From NCBI RefSeq assembly GCF_900113115.1, contig NZ_FOOF01000021.1:36411-100410 (forward strand): a DNA stretch of 64,000 nucleotides, given 5' to 3'. Positions 9,304-18,579 of this stretch are shown here, in pieces. Source of the DNA: Duganella sp. CF458. GTDB lineage: Bacteria > Pseudomonadota > Gammaproteobacteria > Burkholderiales > Burkholderiaceae_D. The notes under the pieces were generated by a model. That model did not search any database. It saw only the letters and a program-made list of their open reading frames with translations, and had not been told where the DNA came from. Each line of letters begins with the position of its first letter. Within the stretch, counting starts at the first letter, position 1. The translations under genes were made by a program, and so were the position numbers.

Positions 9304-9630
9304 TCATCTTCTAACACTGTGGTGTTTGCCCAACGCCTGGATGTAGCCCAGATAGAGCTGGTCTTGCGGCCCGAAGGCGATCTTGGGGCGCGTTTCGCCG
9401 TTCGCTTCGACCGCTTCCGGCTTGGGCAGGACCTGGCGTGGCGGCGTCCAGCTGTGGCCCTCATCGGCGCTCGAATGCAGCGCGATGCCGTCGTCGCCGG
9501 CATGTGCCACCCACAAGCGGCCCTGCTGGTCAAAGGCCCCGGAGGTTCCAAGGGTGGAGGCAGCCAGGGGCGCCAGGAGTGGCGGGTTCATGACGGGACG
9601 GGGCAGGGTGGTAACTGCCAGTCATAATCC
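9304..9630 (-). pseudogene. Remnant of an exo-alpha-sialidase-like (BNR repeat) gene
   Basis: About 108 codons on the minus strand contain a BNR/Asp-box style segment: FDQQGRLWVAHAGDDGI, SSADEGHSWTPP, NGETRPKIAFGPQDQLYLGYIQ. This resembles the N-terminal part of sialidase-family beta-propeller proteins of ~400 residues that commonly accompany copper TonB receptors. The reading frame ends soon after the first blades (GKHHSVRR then stop). Upstream it meets an in-frame TGA near 9630 before any signal peptide. Both ends are therefore missing and only a fragment of one propeller remains. An intact short ORF from the ATG at 9591 exists, but it could not fold as a propeller. It is best read as a deletion remnant. 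Confidence 0.55.
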
Positions 9631-9673
9631 TGCATTCCGTTACCTCTTTCCATAACCCAGATCCACCGGGGCC

Positions 9674-9693
9674 TGATATCGAATTCGGTATCA
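9674..9693. promoter_or_regulatory. 20-bp palindromic operator candidate before the TonB receptor
   Basis: TGATATCGAATTCGGTATCA differs from its own reverse complement at only two symmetric positions. It lies in an AT-rich stretch 96 bp upstream of the TonB receptor start, between the sialidase remnant and the receptor. Related 20-bp sites with the same GATA-N10-TATC frame occur at 15749, 29233 and 34821, each before a gene of the same sugar locus. It is the best copy of the set. Confidence 0.55.
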
Positions 9694-9788
9694 AACTTTG
9701 AAAAAAATTGATTAGTTTGTTCTCAATGATTTACCTAAGATGAGTTTCAGGACCTAGTAACTTACAAAAACTATAGTCAGGAGACTTA

Positions 9789-12440
9789 ATGAAACGCCAA
9801 GCATTCATGCCTGGGCTGGCTGCGCCTCGCCGCCCTATTGCACTCAAGGTATCCGTCGCGGCACTGGCCGGCATCGGCCTTTTCAGCACCATCCCCTCCA
9901 TCGCGCAGCAGGCTGCCGAAGACGATGTCGCGGTCGTGCGGGTGAGCGGCGTGCGCGCCGCAGCTCAAAGCTCCCTCGATATCAAGCAGAAGGCAGACAA
10001 TGTGGTCGATTCCATCGTCGCTGACGACATCGGCAAATTCCCGGACACGAACGTGGCGCAAACCCTGGCCCGCATCCCCGGCATCCAGGTCCGCCGCGAC
10101 GCAGGCGAGGCCAATTCGATCCTGATCCGCGGCCTGCCCGGCATCGCCACCATGCTCAATGGCCGCGAAATGTTCACCACTACCGGCCGTTACATCCAGC
10201 TGGCCGACATCCCGTCGACCATGCTGCAGCGCGTCGATGTGTACAAATCCCAAAGCCCGGAGCTGGTCGAAGGTGGCATTGCCGGCGTGATCGACGTGCG
10301 CACCAACCGTCCCTTCGACTTCAAAGGCTTCACCTTGAGCGCCAACGGCGGCGTGAAAAACCAGGACAAGGCGCACAAGACGGACCCTGAAGCCAATGGC
10401 CTGATTTCGAACCGCTGGAAGACCGAATACGGCGAAATCGGCGCCCTGTTCGGCGTATCTTATGTGCGCAACAACTTCCACGAAGAGCGCAGCTTCAATA
10501 CCTTCCCGGTCGAGAAGAGCTGGCTGCTGCCGAACCTGACCGCCCCGGACCTGGTCGGCCTGCAAGGTGTCTATGGAGAACGCAAACGCACGGCGGAGAA
10601 CTTCGCCCTGCAATGGCGCCCGAACAAGGACACCGAAATTTACGCCGAAGGCCTCTACTCGCGCTACAAGAACCAGGACGAAACCGACTTCTTCGTCGGC
10701 CTGCCTTGGTGGGCGGATGGTGCCGGTATCAGCGGCACCAAGATTCCCGGCACCGACCAGCTGGACGAGCTGAACTCGCACAACGCCAACACCATCCTGT
10801 CGACCCAGGCCCGCGCATCGCAGAACACCACCTGGCAGACCGCTATCGGCGCCAAGTGGCACGCTGCACCGGGCCTGCGCCTGAGCACCGAACTGGCGCG
10901 CACCAAGTCGAAGTATGACTGGCGCAACCCGATTCTCGACACGATCGTTACCGTACCCGATGTCTTCCTGAAGACCAATCTTAACGGCGGGGCCTTCATG
11001 CGTTACGGAGGCATCGACATGACCGATCCGAAGAACGTCTACCTGTTCCAGCTGTTCGACCGCTACGGCAACGACAAAGGCGCATCCACCGACTGGCGCG
11101 CTGATGCCACCTACACGCCGGACGGCAACGGCATTTTCCAGGAATTCAGCGCCGGCGTGCGCTTCAACAAGCGCAGCGCGGAATCGATCAAGTCGATCGA
11201 AGGCAGCATGGGTGCGCCGGATGCGTTCAATGCCGCGACCCGCGTTTCCGCAGCGACCCTGCCAGGCATGGCTTGCACCAACCGCGAGCTGTCGGAAGAC
11301 TATGGCACGCCTTACTGGTATACGCCATGCGCCAGCTTCCTGCTGAATAATACCGGCGACGTGCGCAAGGCGGTCACCGGCTCTGCCGCCGCCAAGGCAC
11401 TGGACCAAGGCTCCTTCTTCTCCGTCAACGAGAAAAACTACGCCTTCTACGGCAAAGCGCGCCTTGGTTGGGAGTGGGCCGGCATTCCGGTCGACGGCGT
11501 GGTTGGCGTGCGCGTTTCCAAGACCGATTCCGACCTGCTGGGCTACAGCATGGTGAACGGTGTTCCGGTAGCGACTCCGAAGGAGAGTTCCGGCACAGAT
11601 ACCCTGCCTAGTGCCAGCTTCAAGGCCACGCTGCGCAAGGACCTGTTCGCGCGCCTGGCATACGCCAAGACATTGAGCCGGCCGGACTTCGCGCAGTTGA
11701 ACCCGGGCACCGCTTACGTGAACTCGAACGGCAATACCGTCCAGGCCTCGGCATCGGGCGGCAACCCTGACCTGAAGCCTGTCACGGGCCAAAACCTCGA
11801 TGCGGCGCTGGAGTGGTACTTCGCCCCGGCGGCAATGGTCAGCGGCACCGTGTTCCGCCACAACTTCGACGGCTACATCGTCAGCCGTGCGCAGCCCGAG
11901 GTGTACCAGGGCGTGACCTACCAGACGAGCCGTCCGTTCAACACCGACAAGGGGCACCTGCAGGGCGTCGAGCTGTCCTACCAGCAGTTCTACGACAAGC
12001 TGCCTGGCTGGCTCAGTGGTTTCGGCACCCAGTTGAACTACACTTATATGGAAGGCGGCGTGACGTCGTCGTCCATCGGCCCGGGCGACCTGCCTTTCCC
12101 CGGCATGTCGAAGAACTCGTATAACATCGTGCTGTTGTATGAGAAGTACGGGATCTCCGGCCGCCTGGCGTATAACTGGCGTTCGAAGTTCACGCAGATT
12201 TATGGCGACGGTTCGGCCATCCAGGGTGCTGCGCCTAGCCGCAACCTGGTTGCCGGTGCGACCAGCAGCATGGATGGCTCGCTCAGCTACAAGTTCAACC
12301 AGAACCTGTCCGTGACGCTGACAGGTACCAACCTGCTGAACTTCAAATACAAGGACTACTGGACCGATGCGAACGTTTATCCACGCGATATCCGCCGCTA
12401 CGACCGTACTGTCGGCCTGATGCTGAACTGGAAGAACTGA
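9789..12440 (+). CDS. TonB-dependent receptor for plant oligosaccharides
   Basis: This 883-residue protein is an outer-membrane TonB-dependent receptor of the large, carbohydrate-type group common in plant-polysaccharide degraders. It has a long signal region (hydrophobic segment about residues 20-40 ending at SIAQQ). Next come a TonB-box-like stretch (VAVVRVSGVRAA), the plug (ADDIGKFPDTNVAQTLARIPGIQVRRD, then ILIRGLPG) and a barrel ending in the aromatic LMLNWKN. A TonB C-terminal pattern of ...RTVGLMLNWKN fits OMP assembly. The start has GGAG seven bases upstream. It is followed six bases later by a sugar symporter, so it probably feeds arabinan or arabinogalactan oligosaccharides into the periplasm. 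Confidence 0.88.
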   Translation: MKRQAFMPGLAAPRRPIALKVSVAALAGIGLFSTIPSIAQQAAEDDVAVVRVSGVRAAAQSSLDIKQKADNVVDSIVADDIGKFPDTNVAQTLARIPGIQVRRDAGEANSILIRGLPGIATMLNGREMFTTTGRYIQLADIPSTMLQRVDVYKSQSPELVEGGIAGVIDVRTNRPFDFKGFTLSANGGVKNQDKAHKTDPEANGLISNRWKTEYGEIGALFGVSYVRNNFHEERSFNTFPVEKSWLLPNLTAPDLVGLQGVYGERKRTAENFALQWRPNKDTEIYAEGLYSRYKNQDETDFFVGLPWWADGAGISGTKIPGTDQLDELNSHNANTILSTQARASQNTTWQTAIGAKWHAAPGLRLSTELARTKSKYDWRNPILDTIVTVPDVFLKTNLNGGAFMRYGGIDMTDPKNVYLFQLFDRYGNDKGASTDWRADATYTPDGNGIFQEFSAGVRFNKRSAESIKSIEGSMGAPDAFNAATRVSAATLPGMACTNRELSEDYGTPYWYTPCASFLLNNTGDVRKAVTGSAAAKALDQGSFFSVNEKNYAFYGKARLGWEWAGIPVDGVVGVRVSKTDSDLLGYSMVNGVPVATPKESSGTDTLPSASFKATLRKDLFARLAYAKTLSRPDFAQLNPGTAYVNSNGNTVQASASGGNPDLKPVTGQNLDAALEWYFAPAAMVSGTVFRHNFDGYIVSRAQPEVYQGVTYQTSRPFNTDKGHLQGVELSYQQFYDKLPGWLSGFGTQLNYTYMEGGVTSSSIGPGDLPFPGMSKNSYNIVLLYEKYGISGRLAYNWRSKFTQIYGDGSAIQGAAPSRNLVAGATSSMDGSLSYKFNQNLSVTLTGTNLLNFKYKDYWTDANVYPRDIRRYDRTVGLMLNWKN

Positions 12441-12446
12441 TTTACC

Positions 12447-13799
12447 ATGCAAAACCAAAAGATGTCGGTGCTCGAAAAAGCGGGCTTCGGGGCGGGGGAT
12501 GCGGCACTCAATGTCGTGATTTCCTCGATGATGCTGATCATTACCTTCTTCTACACCGACATCTATGGCTTGCGCACGCAAGACCTGGCGCTGTTATTCG
12601 TGCTGGTGAAGGTGGTAGGCGCGGTGGCCGACCTGACCATGGGCCAGATCACCGACCGCTTCACGAGCCGGTTCGGGCGCTACCGACCTTACCTGCTGTG
12701 GCTCGCGGTCCCTTATGGCGTGAGTATCCTGTTCGTGTTCTCCACGCCGGACTGGGGCTATGACGCCAAGCTGGTATGGGCATATTCCACCTACATCGTC
12801 ATGACCGTGATGACGGCAGGTGTCGGCATTCCCTATATTTCCCTGCCAAGTGCGCTGACCAGCGATCCGAAGGAGAGCCTGTCGGCCAATGGCTACCGGC
12901 TGTTCTTCGCCAAGATCGGCGCCTTCCTGGTGACCATCGTGGTGCCGCTGTTGTCGGAACGCTGGGGCGAGGGCAACGCGGCCCATGGTTACCAGATGGC
13001 GATGGCGGTGATGGCGGCGCTGGGCGTGGCGCTGTTCCTGTTCTGCTTCTTCACCACTACCGAGCGCGTACATCATGTCGTGGTGCGCCAGTCGCTGGGC
13101 GAACAACTGAACGTGCTGATGAAGAATGACCAGTGGTTGATCCTGTGCGGCGTTTGCGTGACCGGCACCATCGGCTACGTGGTGCGCGGTTCGGTGGCGA
13201 TCTATTACGCCAAATATTACCTGGGCCTCAACACGGCGCAGGTGTCGGCCTTCCTGTCCACCGGGGTGGTTGCCGCTATATTGTCCATGGTGGCCTCGAC
13301 CTGGATCACCAAGGTGTATTGCAAGGTCAAGCTTTTCCGCTGGACGCAGTTGATCGTGGCTGGCATCAGCGTGGCGATCTACCTGTGCGTCAAGCCGGGC
13401 GACGTGATGTTGGCCTTCGTGCTGTTTTTCGCGCTGTCGTTCATCGTCGACCTGCATGCCCCAGTGTTCTGGTCCGCCATCGGCGAGACTATCGACTATG
13501 GCCAGGTCAAGACCGGCAAGCGTGTGTCCGGCTTTGCTTTCGGTGGCATCTCGGTCTGCCAGAAGGCGGGCATGGCGATCGCCGGCGGCCTGGTAGGCAT
13601 CTTGCTGACCTATTTCAATTATGTGCCTAACCAGGCGCAATCCGAATTTGCACTGAACGGCATCGCCCTGATGCTGTCGGTGATTCCGGGCTTCTTCCAC
13701 TTGCTTATGGGGTTGTTGATGTTCGCCTATCGCATCAGCGACGAATACTACGGCACTGTGAAAGAGAGCATGAAGTCCCATGGCTACGTAAGCGCTTGA
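12447..13799 (+). CDS. GPH-family sugar:cation symporter (MFS)
   Basis: The 450-residue product is an inner-membrane transporter of about 12 hydrophobic segments. It belongs to the glycoside-pentoside-hexuronide:cation symporter group. The N-terminal GFGAGDAALNVV start of helix 1 and the motif MGQITDRFTSRFGRYRPYLLW in the first cytoplasmic loop are characteristic. It follows the TonB receptor by 6 bp and precedes a cytoplasmic GH43 enzyme, so it probably imports arabino-oligosaccharides that are then split inside the cell. The exact substrate cannot be read from the sequence. Confidence 0.88.
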   Translation: MQNQKMSVLEKAGFGAGDAALNVVISSMMLIITFFYTDIYGLRTQDLALLFVLVKVVGAVADLTMGQITDRFTSRFGRYRPYLLWLAVPYGVSILFVFSTPDWGYDAKLVWAYSTYIVMTVMTAGVGIPYISLPSALTSDPKESLSANGYRLFFAKIGAFLVTIVVPLLSERWGEGNAAHGYQMAMAVMAALGVALFLFCFFTTTERVHHVVVRQSLGEQLNVLMKNDQWLILCGVCVTGTIGYVVRGSVAIYYAKYYLGLNTAQVSAFLSTGVVAAILSMVASTWITKVYCKVKLFRWTQLIVAGISVAIYLCVKPGDVMLAFVLFFALSFIVDLHAPVFWSAIGETIDYGQVKTGKRVSGFAFGGISVCQKAGMAIAGGLVGILLTYFNYVPNQAQSEFALNGIALMLSVIPGFFHLLMGLLMFAYRISDEYYGTVKESMKSHGYVSA

Positions 13800-13801
13800 C
13801 T

Positions 13802-14746
13802 ATGCAAAAACTGTCCCCCCTGATCGAGCAGCGCGCCGATCCTTATATCGTTCGCCATAGCGACGGCTATTATTACTTCACCGCCTCGGTGCCGCAGTAC
13901 GATCGCATCGAGCTGCGCCGCGCAAGCAGCATCGAAGGTTTACGCGATGCGCAGCCCGTGGACGTCTGGCACAAGCCGGACACGGGCGCTTACAGTGAAT
14001 TGATCTGGGCGCCTGAGCTGCACTACAACCAAGGCGCCTGGTATGTCTATTTCGCCGCCGCGCCCAGCCGCGACATCAAATACAAGCTGTTCCAGCACCG
14101 CATGTACGCGATCCGCAACCAGAACGCCAATCCGCTGGAAGGCGAGTGGGAATTCATGGGGCAGGTCGATTCCGGCATCGATACCTTCTGCCTTGACGCG
14201 ACCACCTTCACCCACCAAGGCAAGCTGTATTACCTGTGGGCGCAGAAGGACAATGAAATCGAGGGCAATTCCAATCTCTACATCGCGGAGATGGAAACCC
14301 CCTGGCAGATCAAGGGCAGGCCGGTGATGCTGACCAAGCCGGAGTTCGACTGGGAGATCCGCGGCTTCTGGGTGAATGAAGGCCCGTCTGTCCTGCAACG
14401 CAACGGCAAGGTGTTCATCAGCTATTCCGCCAGTGCCACCGACGAGAACTACGCCATGGGCCTGCTGTGGGCCGACGCCGATGCGGACTTGCTGGACCCG
14501 GCCGCGTGGAGCAAGGCCAAGGAGCCGGTGCTGCAAACCTGCTTCGAACACGGCATTTACGGACCAGGCCATAACAGCTTCACCGTGGACGCGGATGGAA
14601 ATGTACTGCTGGTGTACCATGCCCGCACATACACGGAAATCGTGGGCGATCCGCTGTGGAACCCGGACCGCCATACATTCGTCAAGCCGCTGCGCTGGGA
14701 TGCGCAAGGCATGCCTGTCTTCGGACGACCATCTGTTATCGAGTAA
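13802..14746 (+). CDS. Cytoplasmic GH43 alpha-L-arabinofuranosidase
   Basis: A 314-residue five-bladed propeller glycosidase of family 43. The three acidic residues of the family are visible: Asp in RADPYIV (general base), Asp in FCLDATTF (pKa modulator) and Glu in VNEGPSV (general acid). No signal peptide is present, unlike the other GH43 enzymes of this locus, so it is predicted to act in the cytosol on imported oligosaccharides. The ATG at 13802 was chosen; a TTG at 13796 overlapping the symporter stop is possible. No clear ribosome site is seen, which suggests translational coupling to the symporter. The specificity, exo-acting alpha-1,5-arabinofuranosidase, is inferred from the neighbours. 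Confidence 0.85.
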   Translation: MQKLSPLIEQRADPYIVRHSDGYYYFTASVPQYDRIELRRASSIEGLRDAQPVDVWHKPDTGAYSELIWAPELHYNQGAWYVYFAAAPSRDIKYKLFQHRMYAIRNQNANPLEGEWEFMGQVDSGIDTFCLDATTFTHQGKLYYLWAQKDNEIEGNSNLYIAEMETPWQIKGRPVMLTKPEFDWEIRGFWVNEGPSVLQRNGKVFISYSASATDENYAMGLLWADADADLLDPAAWSKAKEPVLQTCFEHGIYGPGHNSFTVDADGNVLLVYHARTYTEIVGDPLWNPDRHTFVKPLRWDAQGMPVFGRPSVIE

Positions 14747-14752
14747 GCACAC

Positions 14753-15751
14753 ATGATCCAGAGCGCGCCATTCGGCCACGCACCGGACGGCACGCCGCTG
14801 TCCCTGTACACCCTGACCAATGCCCAGGGCATGGAGGTCAGGATCACCAATTACGGCGGGATCGTCACCCACATCCTTGTCCCGGACCGCGACGGCCGGT
14901 TGGGCAATGTCACCCTGGGCTTCGACACGGCGGCGGAATATTTCGGCCGCTCGCCTTACTTTGGCGCCTTGATCGGGCGCTGCGCCAATCGCATCGCGCA
15001 GGGCCGTTTCACGCTGGATGGCGTCGCGCACCAGCTATCGGTCAACGATGGCGCCAATCATCTGCATGGCGGGGCCCAAGGCTTCGACAAGGTTGTATGG
15101 GAAGCTTCAATGGAAGGCGAGGCCCTGGTGCTGCGCTACCGCAGCGTAGACGGGGAGCAGGGCTATCCCGGCAATCTTGACGTCCAGGCGACTTACACGC
15201 TGGACGACGATGGCGCGCTGACGGTGGACCTGCGTGCCACCACCGACCGTGCCACGCCGGTCAACCTGACCCACCACGCGTATTTCAACCTGGCCGATAG
15301 CAGCACCATCGGCACCATCGGCACCATCAACCATCACGAAATGTGGATCGATGCGCCCCATTACACGCCGGTCGACGAAGGTTTGATACCAACCGGCGAT
15401 CTGGCGCCGGTGGCGGGAACACCGTTCGACTTCCGCGAGCCGCGTGCCATCGGCGAGGCGGTGTACGACCATAACTTTGCGCTGGCGCCTGCGGACGGCA
15501 TGCGCTGCGCGGTGCGGGTGCGCGAACCACGCAGCGGGCGCCAGTTGGAAGTGCTCACTCACCAGCCGGGAATCCAGTTCTACAGCGGGAATTTCCTCGA
15601 TGGTTCGCTGGGTTTCCCGCAGCGTGGCGGCTTTTGCCTGGAGCCGCAGCACTTCCCGGATGCGCCCAACCAACCGCACTTCCCAAGCGTGATCCTGCGG
15701 CCTGGAGAGGAGTACCGCAACATGCTGTCCTTCCGCTGTTCGCGATACTGA
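14753..15751 (+). CDS. galM: Aldose 1-epimerase (mutarotase)
   Basis: The 332-residue protein is a GalM-type mutarotase interconverting alpha and beta anomers of free aldoses (galactose, arabinose). Motifs seen are NYGGIV near residue 29, GRCANRI, the catalytic His region LTHHAYFNLA and the C-terminal GFCLEPQHFPDAPNQP. The length is normal for the family. It would supply the correct anomer to the sugar 1-dehydrogenase encoded downstream. A short 9-bp duplication (ACCATCGGC twice, at about 15305-15322) gives the repeated STIGTIGTI in the protein, probably from replication slippage. Its stop codon overlaps the start of the palindrome at 15749. Confidence 0.92.
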   Translation: MIQSAPFGHAPDGTPLSLYTLTNAQGMEVRITNYGGIVTHILVPDRDGRLGNVTLGFDTAAEYFGRSPYFGALIGRCANRIAQGRFTLDGVAHQLSVNDGANHLHGGAQGFDKVVWEASMEGEALVLRYRSVDGEQGYPGNLDVQATYTLDDDGALTVDLRATTDRATPVNLTHHAYFNLADSSTIGTIGTINHHEMWIDAPHYTPVDEGLIPTGDLAPVAGTPFDFREPRAIGEAVYDHNFALAPADGMRCAVRVREPRSGRQLEVLTHQPGIQFYSGNFLDGSLGFPQRGGFCLEPQHFPDAPNQPHFPSVILRPGEEYRNMLSFRCSRY

Positions 15752-15768
15752 TTTTGATATTGGTATCG
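15749..15768. promoter_or_regulatory. 20-bp operator candidate before the L-arabinose pathway operon
   Basis: TGATTTTGATATTGGTATCG aligns without gaps with the palindrome at 9674 at 14 of 20 positions, keeping TGAT at the left and GGTATC at the right. It lies 70 bp upstream of the L-arabonate dehydratase start in the 86-bp gap after galM, the only sizeable gap between galM and the ABC operon's upstream region. This suggests a separately controlled promoter for the pathway genes. Confidence 0.45.
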
Positions 15769-15837
15769 ACAAATAAGTCATTAGAAATATATTACTCTCA
15801 GCCGTAACATTTCCTCCATCGATAAGCGGAGGAATCC

Positions 15838-17577
15838 ATGTCAGAGACAAAGAAAACGATAAAACTGCGCTCGGCCGAATGGTTCGGGACGCAGGACAAG
15901 AACGGCTTCATGTACCGGAGCTGGATGAAGAACCAGGGCATCCCTGACCACGAATTCCGCGGCAAGCCGATCATCGGCATCTGCAATACCTGGTCCGAAC
16001 TAACCCCGTGTAACGCCCACTTCCGCCAACTCGCGGAGCACGTCAAGAAAGGCATCCTGGAGGCGGGCGGCTACCCGGTTGAATTCCCGGTGTTCTCCAG
16101 CGGCGAGTCCAACTTGCGCCCGACCGCCATGCTGACCCGCAACCTGGCCAGCATGGACGTGGAGGAATCCATCCGCGGCAATCCGATGGACGCCGTGGTC
16201 CTGCTGGTGGGCTGCGACAAGACCACCCCGGCGCTGCTGATGGGTGCTGCTTCCGTCGACCTGCCGACCATTGTCGTAACGGGCGGCCCAATGTTGAACG
16301 GTAAATTGAACGGCAAGGACATCGGCTCCGGCACCGCCGTGTGGCAGCTGCACGAGCAGGTCAAGGCCGGCGAAATCACCATGCACCAGTTCATGTCGGC
16401 AGAGGCGGGCATGTCGCGTTCCGCCGGTACCTGCAACACCATGGGTACGGCTTCCACCATGGCCTGCATGGCCGAATCGCTGGGCACTTCGCTGCCGCAC
16501 AATGCCGCGATTCCCGCGGTTGATGCGCGCCGCTATGTGCTGGCGCATATGTCCGGCATCCGTATCGTGGAGATGGTGTGGGAAGACCTGCGCCTGTCCA
16601 AGATCCTCAAGCGCGAAAACTTCGAAAACGCGATCCGCGTCAACGCCGCCATCGGTGGCTCGACCAATGCCGTGATCCACCTGAAAGCGATCGCCGGACG
16701 TATCGGCGTGCCGCTGGAATTGGAAGACTGGACCAAGGTGGGTAAGGGCATGCCGACCATCGTCGACCTGATGCCGTCCGGCCGCTACCTGATGGAAGAG
16801 TTCTACTACGCCGGCGGCCTGCCGGGCGTGATCCGCCGCATGGGCGAAGCGAGCCTGCTGCCGCATCCGCAAGCACTGACCGTGAATGGCAAGACCATCG
16901 GCGAGAACTGCTCCGATGCGCCGGTCTACAACGATGAAGTAATCCGCCAGATCGACAACCCGCTGATCGCCGATGGCGGCATCTGCATCCTGCGCGGCAA
17001 CCTGGCGCCGCGCGGCGCCGTGCTGAAGCCGTCGGCCGCCTCGCCGCACCTGATGCAGCATCGCGGCAAGGCGGTGGTGTTCGAGAACTTCGATCACTAC
17101 AAGGAACGCATCATCGATCCGGACCTGGATGTAGACGAGAACTCGATCCTGGTGATGAAGAACTGCGGCCCGAAAGGTTATCCGGGCATGGCGGAAGTGG
17201 GCAATATGGGCCTGCCGCCGAAGCTGCTGGCCAAAGGCATCAAGGACATGGTGCGCATTTCCGACGCGCGCATGAGTGGTACTGCTTACGGCACGGTGGT
17301 GCTGCACGTGGCGCCGGAGGCGATGGCCGGTGGCCCGCTCGGCGCCGTCAAGGATGGCGACTGGATCGAACTCGATTGCGCCAACAACAAGCTGCAGCTC
17401 GACATCAGCGACGAGGAAATGAAGGCACGCCTCGCCGAACGCGCCGCGCAGCAGGAGCCGCCGAAGTCCGGTTACCAGCAACTGTATATCGACCACGTGT
17501 TGCAGGCCGACGAAGGCTGCGACTTCGACTTCCTCGTCGGCTGCCGCGGTTCCGCCGTGCCGCGCCACTCGCACTAA
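15838..17577 (+). CDS. L-arabonate dehydratase (IlvD/Edd family)
   Basis: A 579-residue iron-sulfur dehydratase converting L-arabonate to L-2-keto-3-deoxyarabonate. The cluster ligands expected for the [2Fe-2S] pentonate dehydratases are present: C58 in LTPCNAH, C126 in GCDKTTP and C199 in GTCNTMGTAS. These spacings match the characterised L-arabinonate dehydratase of Rhizobium (C59, C127, C200) closely. The C-terminal DARMSGTAYG motif carries the catalytic serine. The start has GGAGG upstream. It is followed 9 bp later by the next pathway gene. Activity on D-xylonate or D-galactonate is a known side activity of the family, but the set of neighbours points to L-arabonate. Confidence 0.9.
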   Translation: MSETKKTIKLRSAEWFGTQDKNGFMYRSWMKNQGIPDHEFRGKPIIGICNTWSELTPCNAHFRQLAEHVKKGILEAGGYPVEFPVFSSGESNLRPTAMLTRNLASMDVEESIRGNPMDAVVLLVGCDKTTPALLMGAASVDLPTIVVTGGPMLNGKLNGKDIGSGTAVWQLHEQVKAGEITMHQFMSAEAGMSRSAGTCNTMGTASTMACMAESLGTSLPHNAAIPAVDARRYVLAHMSGIRIVEMVWEDLRLSKILKRENFENAIRVNAAIGGSTNAVIHLKAIAGRIGVPLELEDWTKVGKGMPTIVDLMPSGRYLMEEFYYAGGLPGVIRRMGEASLLPHPQALTVNGKTIGENCSDAPVYNDEVIRQIDNPLIADGGICILRGNLAPRGAVLKPSAASPHLMQHRGKAVVFENFDHYKERIIDPDLDVDENSILVMKNCGPKGYPGMAEVGNMGLPPKLLAKGIKDMVRISDARMSGTAYGTVVLHVAPEAMAGGPLGAVKDGDWIELDCANNKLQLDISDEEMKARLAERAAQQEPPKSGYQQLYIDHVLQADEGCDFDFLVGCRGSAVPRHSH

Positions 17578-17586
17578 GGAGAACCT

Positions 17587-18579
17587 ATGCTGCTCGTACA
17601 ATTCACCAACGAAGGCGGGTCCCGCCGCGTGGCGTCCCTCGACGGCGATACGCTGCGCGTTCTGGACGGCGTCTATACCACATACGAACTGGCGCAACGC
17701 GCCATCAGCCGAGGCAAAGGCCTGGCCGAAGCGGCGCAAGCTGCCATCGGCACCACCATCGCCAGCTATGAGGCGGTGGCCACTGCCGGCCGCATCCTGC
17801 CGCCGCTGGACCACGTCGACCCGGCCCACTGTTATGTGACCGGCACCGGCCTGACCCACCTTGGCAGCGCCGATGCGCGCGATGCGATGCACCGCAAGAT
17901 CGGCGGCGACGTCGAGTCGCTGAGCGATTCGATGAAGATGTTCCGCCTTGGCGTGGAAGGCGGCAAGCCGGCCGAAGGCCAGCGCGGCGTGCAGCCGGAA
18001 TGGTTCTACAAGGGCGACGGTTCGATTGTCGCCGCCACAGGCCAGGCGCTGGCCATGCCCGAGTTTTCGCTCGACGGAGGCGAAGAACCTGAAATCGCCG
18101 GCCTGTATGTGATCGGCGAAGACGGCCAGCCGTACCGCCTCGGTTTCGCCATCGGCAATGAATTCTCCGACCACGTGACCGAGCGCCAGAACTACCTCTA
18201 CCTGGCGCATTCCAAGCTGCGCAACTGCGGCCTGGGCCCGGCGCTGCGCATCGGCGAGCTGCCGCGGCATATCGACGGCGCCTCGCGCATCGTCGGCAAG
18301 GATGGCGCTGTGCGCTGGCAGAAAGCTTTCGTCAGCGGCGAAAATAATATGTCGCACACCATCGCCAACCTGGAATACCACCACTTCAAGTATGGCCTGT
18401 TCTGCCGCCCGGGCGACGTGCACATCCACTTCTTCGGTACCGCCACCTTGAGCTTCGCGGACGGCATCTCCGTGCAGGCCGGCGAAACCTTTGAAGTCGA
18501 AGCGCCGGCCTTCGGCCCGGCCCTGCGCAATCCGCTGCGCATCCAGGAATCCCGCTACAGGAAAGTGAACCAACTATGA
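17587..18579 (+). CDS. L-2-keto-3-deoxyarabonate dehydratase, AraD1/GguC type
   Basis: The 330-residue protein is of the fumarylacetoacetate-hydrolase-like AraD1/GguC family. Typical stretches are YVTGTGLTHLGSADARDAMH, PEWFYKGDG and IGNEFSDHV, with the acidic metal-binding residues spread over the C-terminal half. In oxidative pentose pathways this family is assigned to dehydration of L-2-keto-3-deoxyarabonate to 2-oxoglutarate semialdehyde. Position supports this: it lies between the arabonate dehydratase and the semialdehyde dehydrogenase. Its stop overlaps the next start by 4 bp. The ribosome site AAGGAG is 6 bases before the ATG. The fold assignment is secure; the reaction is taken from pathway context. 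Confidence 0.85.
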   Translation: MLLVQFTNEGGSRRVASLDGDTLRVLDGVYTTYELAQRAISRGKGLAEAAQAAIGTTIASYEAVATAGRILPPLDHVDPAHCYVTGTGLTHLGSADARDAMHRKIGGDVESLSDSMKMFRLGVEGGKPAEGQRGVQPEWFYKGDGSIVAATGQALAMPEFSLDGGEEPEIAGLYVIGEDGQPYRLGFAIGNEFSDHVTERQNYLYLAHSKLRNCGLGPALRIGELPRHIDGASRIVGKDGAVRWQKAFVSGENNMSHTIANLEYHHFKYGLFCRPGDVHIHFFGTATLSFADGISVQAGETFEVEAPAFGPALRNPLRIQESRYRKVNQL

